Shown piece after piece: positions 63,114 through 64,000 of a stretch of 64,000 nucleotides of DNA (positions within the stretch are counted from its first letter, which is position 1; every line of letters begins with the position of its first letter). Position numbers and translations under genes: made by a program. Where the stretch lies: NCBI RefSeq assembly GCF_043195105.1, contig NZ_JBAFWO010000003.1; one strand, written 5' to 3'. The notes below the pieces were generated by a model. The model saw only the letters and a list, made by a program, of their open reading frames with translations, made no database searches and was not told the origin of the DNA. The stretch is from NCEH01 sp002257205. Its GTDB lineage: Bacteria > Pseudomonadota > Alphaproteobacteria > Rhizobiales > Xanthobacteraceae.

Positions 63114-63815
63114 ATGAACGTGCGATCAGCTGGAGAGCGGGCGGACGGCACCGGCACGGCGCCGATGCGCAAGGTCGTGGTATGGGATCTGCCCACGCGC
63201 CTGTTCCACTGGTGCCTGGCGGGGTTGATCGCGGGCGCGTACGTGACCGCCAACCTGGGCAAGATCGACCTGCACTTTCTGTGCGGCTACGCGATCCTCG
63301 CCCTGCTGCTGTTTCGCTTGGCGTGGGGCGTGATCGGCAGCGACACCGCGCGCTTCGCGCGGTTTCTGCAAAGCCCCCTGGCCGCGCTGAAGCACCTCTC
63401 GCATTTCAGGCGGCGCGAGCCGGATACCGAGGTCGGGCACAATGCCGCCGGCGGGCTGATGGTACTGGCGATGCTGGCGCTAATCGCGCTTCAGGTGGCA
63501 ACCGGCCTGTTTTCCAACGATGGCCTGTTTTCCGAAGGGCCGCTGGCGAAATATGTCTCGCCCGCCGTCAGCGACCGGCTGAGCAGCCTGCATGAATTCA
63601 ATTTCAACCTCATCCTCGCCGCCGTCGTGCTGCATCTCGGGGCGATCCTCGCCTATGCGTTGGTGAAGCGGCACGATCTGGTGCGGCCCATGGTCCTGGG
63701 CTGGAAGCGCCTGCCGGCGAGCATTCCCGCGCCGCGTCGCGCATCCCTCGCCCTCGCGGCCCTGGTCTTCGCGCTGGCCGCCGGCGCCGCATGGGCGCTG
63801 GCGGCCTTCGTCTGA
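63114..63815 (+). CDS. Cytochrome b561-family (Ni-Fe hydrogenase b-type) protein
   Basis: Diheme membrane cytochrome of 233 residues with about five TM helices. The His residues for heme are in the expected helices (LPTRLFHWCLAG, HLHLHFLCGY-like DLHFLCGYAIL, LSSLHEFNFNLILA, VVLHLGAILAY). Such proteins pair with soluble cytochromes c in electron transfer. It converges on a cytochrome c' gene, a common partner. Confidence 0.88.
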   Translation: MNVRSAGERADGTGTAPMRKVVVWDLPTRLFHWCLAGLIAGAYVTANLGKIDLHFLCGYAILALLLFRLAWGVIGSDTARFARFLQSPLAALKHLSHFRRREPDTEVGHNAAGGLMVLAMLALIALQVATGLFSNDGLFSEGPLAKYVSPAVSDRLSSLHEFNFNLILAAVVLHLGAILAYALVKRHDLVRPMVLGWKRLPASIPAPRRASLALAALVFALAAGAAWALAAFV

Positions 63816-63839
63816 ACGGCCTCCTTCTGAAACGCAGCA

Positions 63840-63859
63840 CCGCCGCCGAAGCGCGGCGG
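63840..63859. terminator. Stem-loop between convergent cytochrome genes
   Basis: A 7-bp GC stem (63840-63846 with 63853-63859) has a six-base loop and no T-run. It could end transcription from either side. Confidence 0.35.
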
Positions 63860-63864
63860 CTGGC

Positions 63865-64000
63865 TCAGCGCGCCTTATAGGTGCGGTGGCAGGAGCGGCA
63901 ATCCTCCGCCACCGCGGCGAACGCGGTCTTGAAGCCGCTCTCGGTCCCGACATTGGCCGCATTGTCGGCCACGGCCTTGTTGAAATGCGCCAAAGCGGCG
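63865..64000 (-). CDS. Cytochrome c', C-terminal fragment (cut by window edge)
   Basis: The minus-strand frame is open from the window end to the TGA at 63867-63865 and gives about 44 residues. The end AFAAVAEDCRSCHRTYKAR carries the CxxCH heme motif near the very C-terminus, followed by a basic tail, which is diagnostic for cytochrome c' (four-helix bundle). These periplasmic proteins bind NO or act in electron transfer. The start and signal peptide lie outside. Confidence 0.8.
   Translation of the reverse strand, partial: AALAHFNKAVADNAANVGTESGFKTAFAAVAEDCRSCHRTYKAR

Noticed and set aside
1..64000. CRISPR array, prophage, integrase, transposase or plasmid replication genes
   Set aside because: No regularly spaced repeats with unique spacers and no such protein signature seen on reading both strands. 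The phage-like beta-helix protein stands alone.

Overview
This 64-kb window looks like chromosomal DNA of a high-GC alphaproteobacterium of the Hyphomicrobiales (Rhizobiales). The order-level call rests on the Rhizobiales-type porin at 22975-24486, the paired cold-shock-domain protein, the KdsD/dTDP-rhamnose surface-sugar genes, the BON/OmpA operon and the style of the regulators. Xanthobacteraceae or a close family is a guess from gene style. I saw no insertion sequence, phage, integrase, plasmid gene or CRISPR array. Two tRNA genes (Glu-UUC and Pro-UGG), a TPP riboswitch and one exact parS-type palindrome are present.

Layout. 1-6.1 kb: the end of an L,D-transpeptidase, a cold-shock protein with a row of terminator-like hairpins, a three-gene SsuA/TauA-type ABC importer, and a DEAD-box helicase followed by infA. 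6.3-10 kb: a DedA membrane protein, a small exported protein, an AGE-family sugar epimerase/isomerase and an M29 aminopeptidase. 10-16.2 kb: a probable catabolic module of LysR (GbpR-like) regulator, iron-type alcohol dehydrogenase, MFS anion symporter, SDR and old-yellow-enzyme. 16.5-19.5 kb: tRNA-Glu, glyoxalase I, a sirtuin, a two-CSD protein, a DUF192 protein and tRNA-Pro. 19.6-22.7 kb: a three-gene membrane operon (four-repeat BON-like/OmpA protein, 35-residue single-TM protein, single-TM HhH protein) that recalls mycobacterial arfABC. 23-26.5 kb: the porin, a UDP-glucuronate epimerase and an Ala-rich small protein. 26.6-30.2 kb: a PPDK-like protein lacking the PEP domain, in an operon with a 642-residue protein with a PhoU/DUF47-like end.

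30.6-51.1 kb is a surface-polysaccharide region. It holds kdsD, an exported beta-helix protein, a TPR-GT61 protein, a three-gene FAD enzyme/short SDR/TIM-barrel operon, a divergent AlgJ/AlgX-like protein, a GT2-GT4 double glycosyltransferase, an unrecognised 499-aa protein, manC and rfbCBDA. Together these would supply Kdo precursors, GDP-mannose and dTDP-L-rhamnose and assemble or modify a polymer. The 40.2-41.4 kb and 45.3-46.1 kb parts are visibly more AT-rich than the rest.

51.2-64 kb: ferredoxin-NADP reductase, an autotransporter carrying a class-A acid phosphatase domain, a PepSY/flavodoxin/FNR reductase, an XRE-cupin regulator, thiD behind its TPP riboswitch, a stand-alone Lrp ligand-binding domain, parS, a split chromate transporter, an EamA exporter, a cytochrome b and the end of a cytochrome c'.

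The strongest leads are the PPDK-like/PhoU-like pair, the arfABC-like operon, the parS site and the polysaccharide operons.
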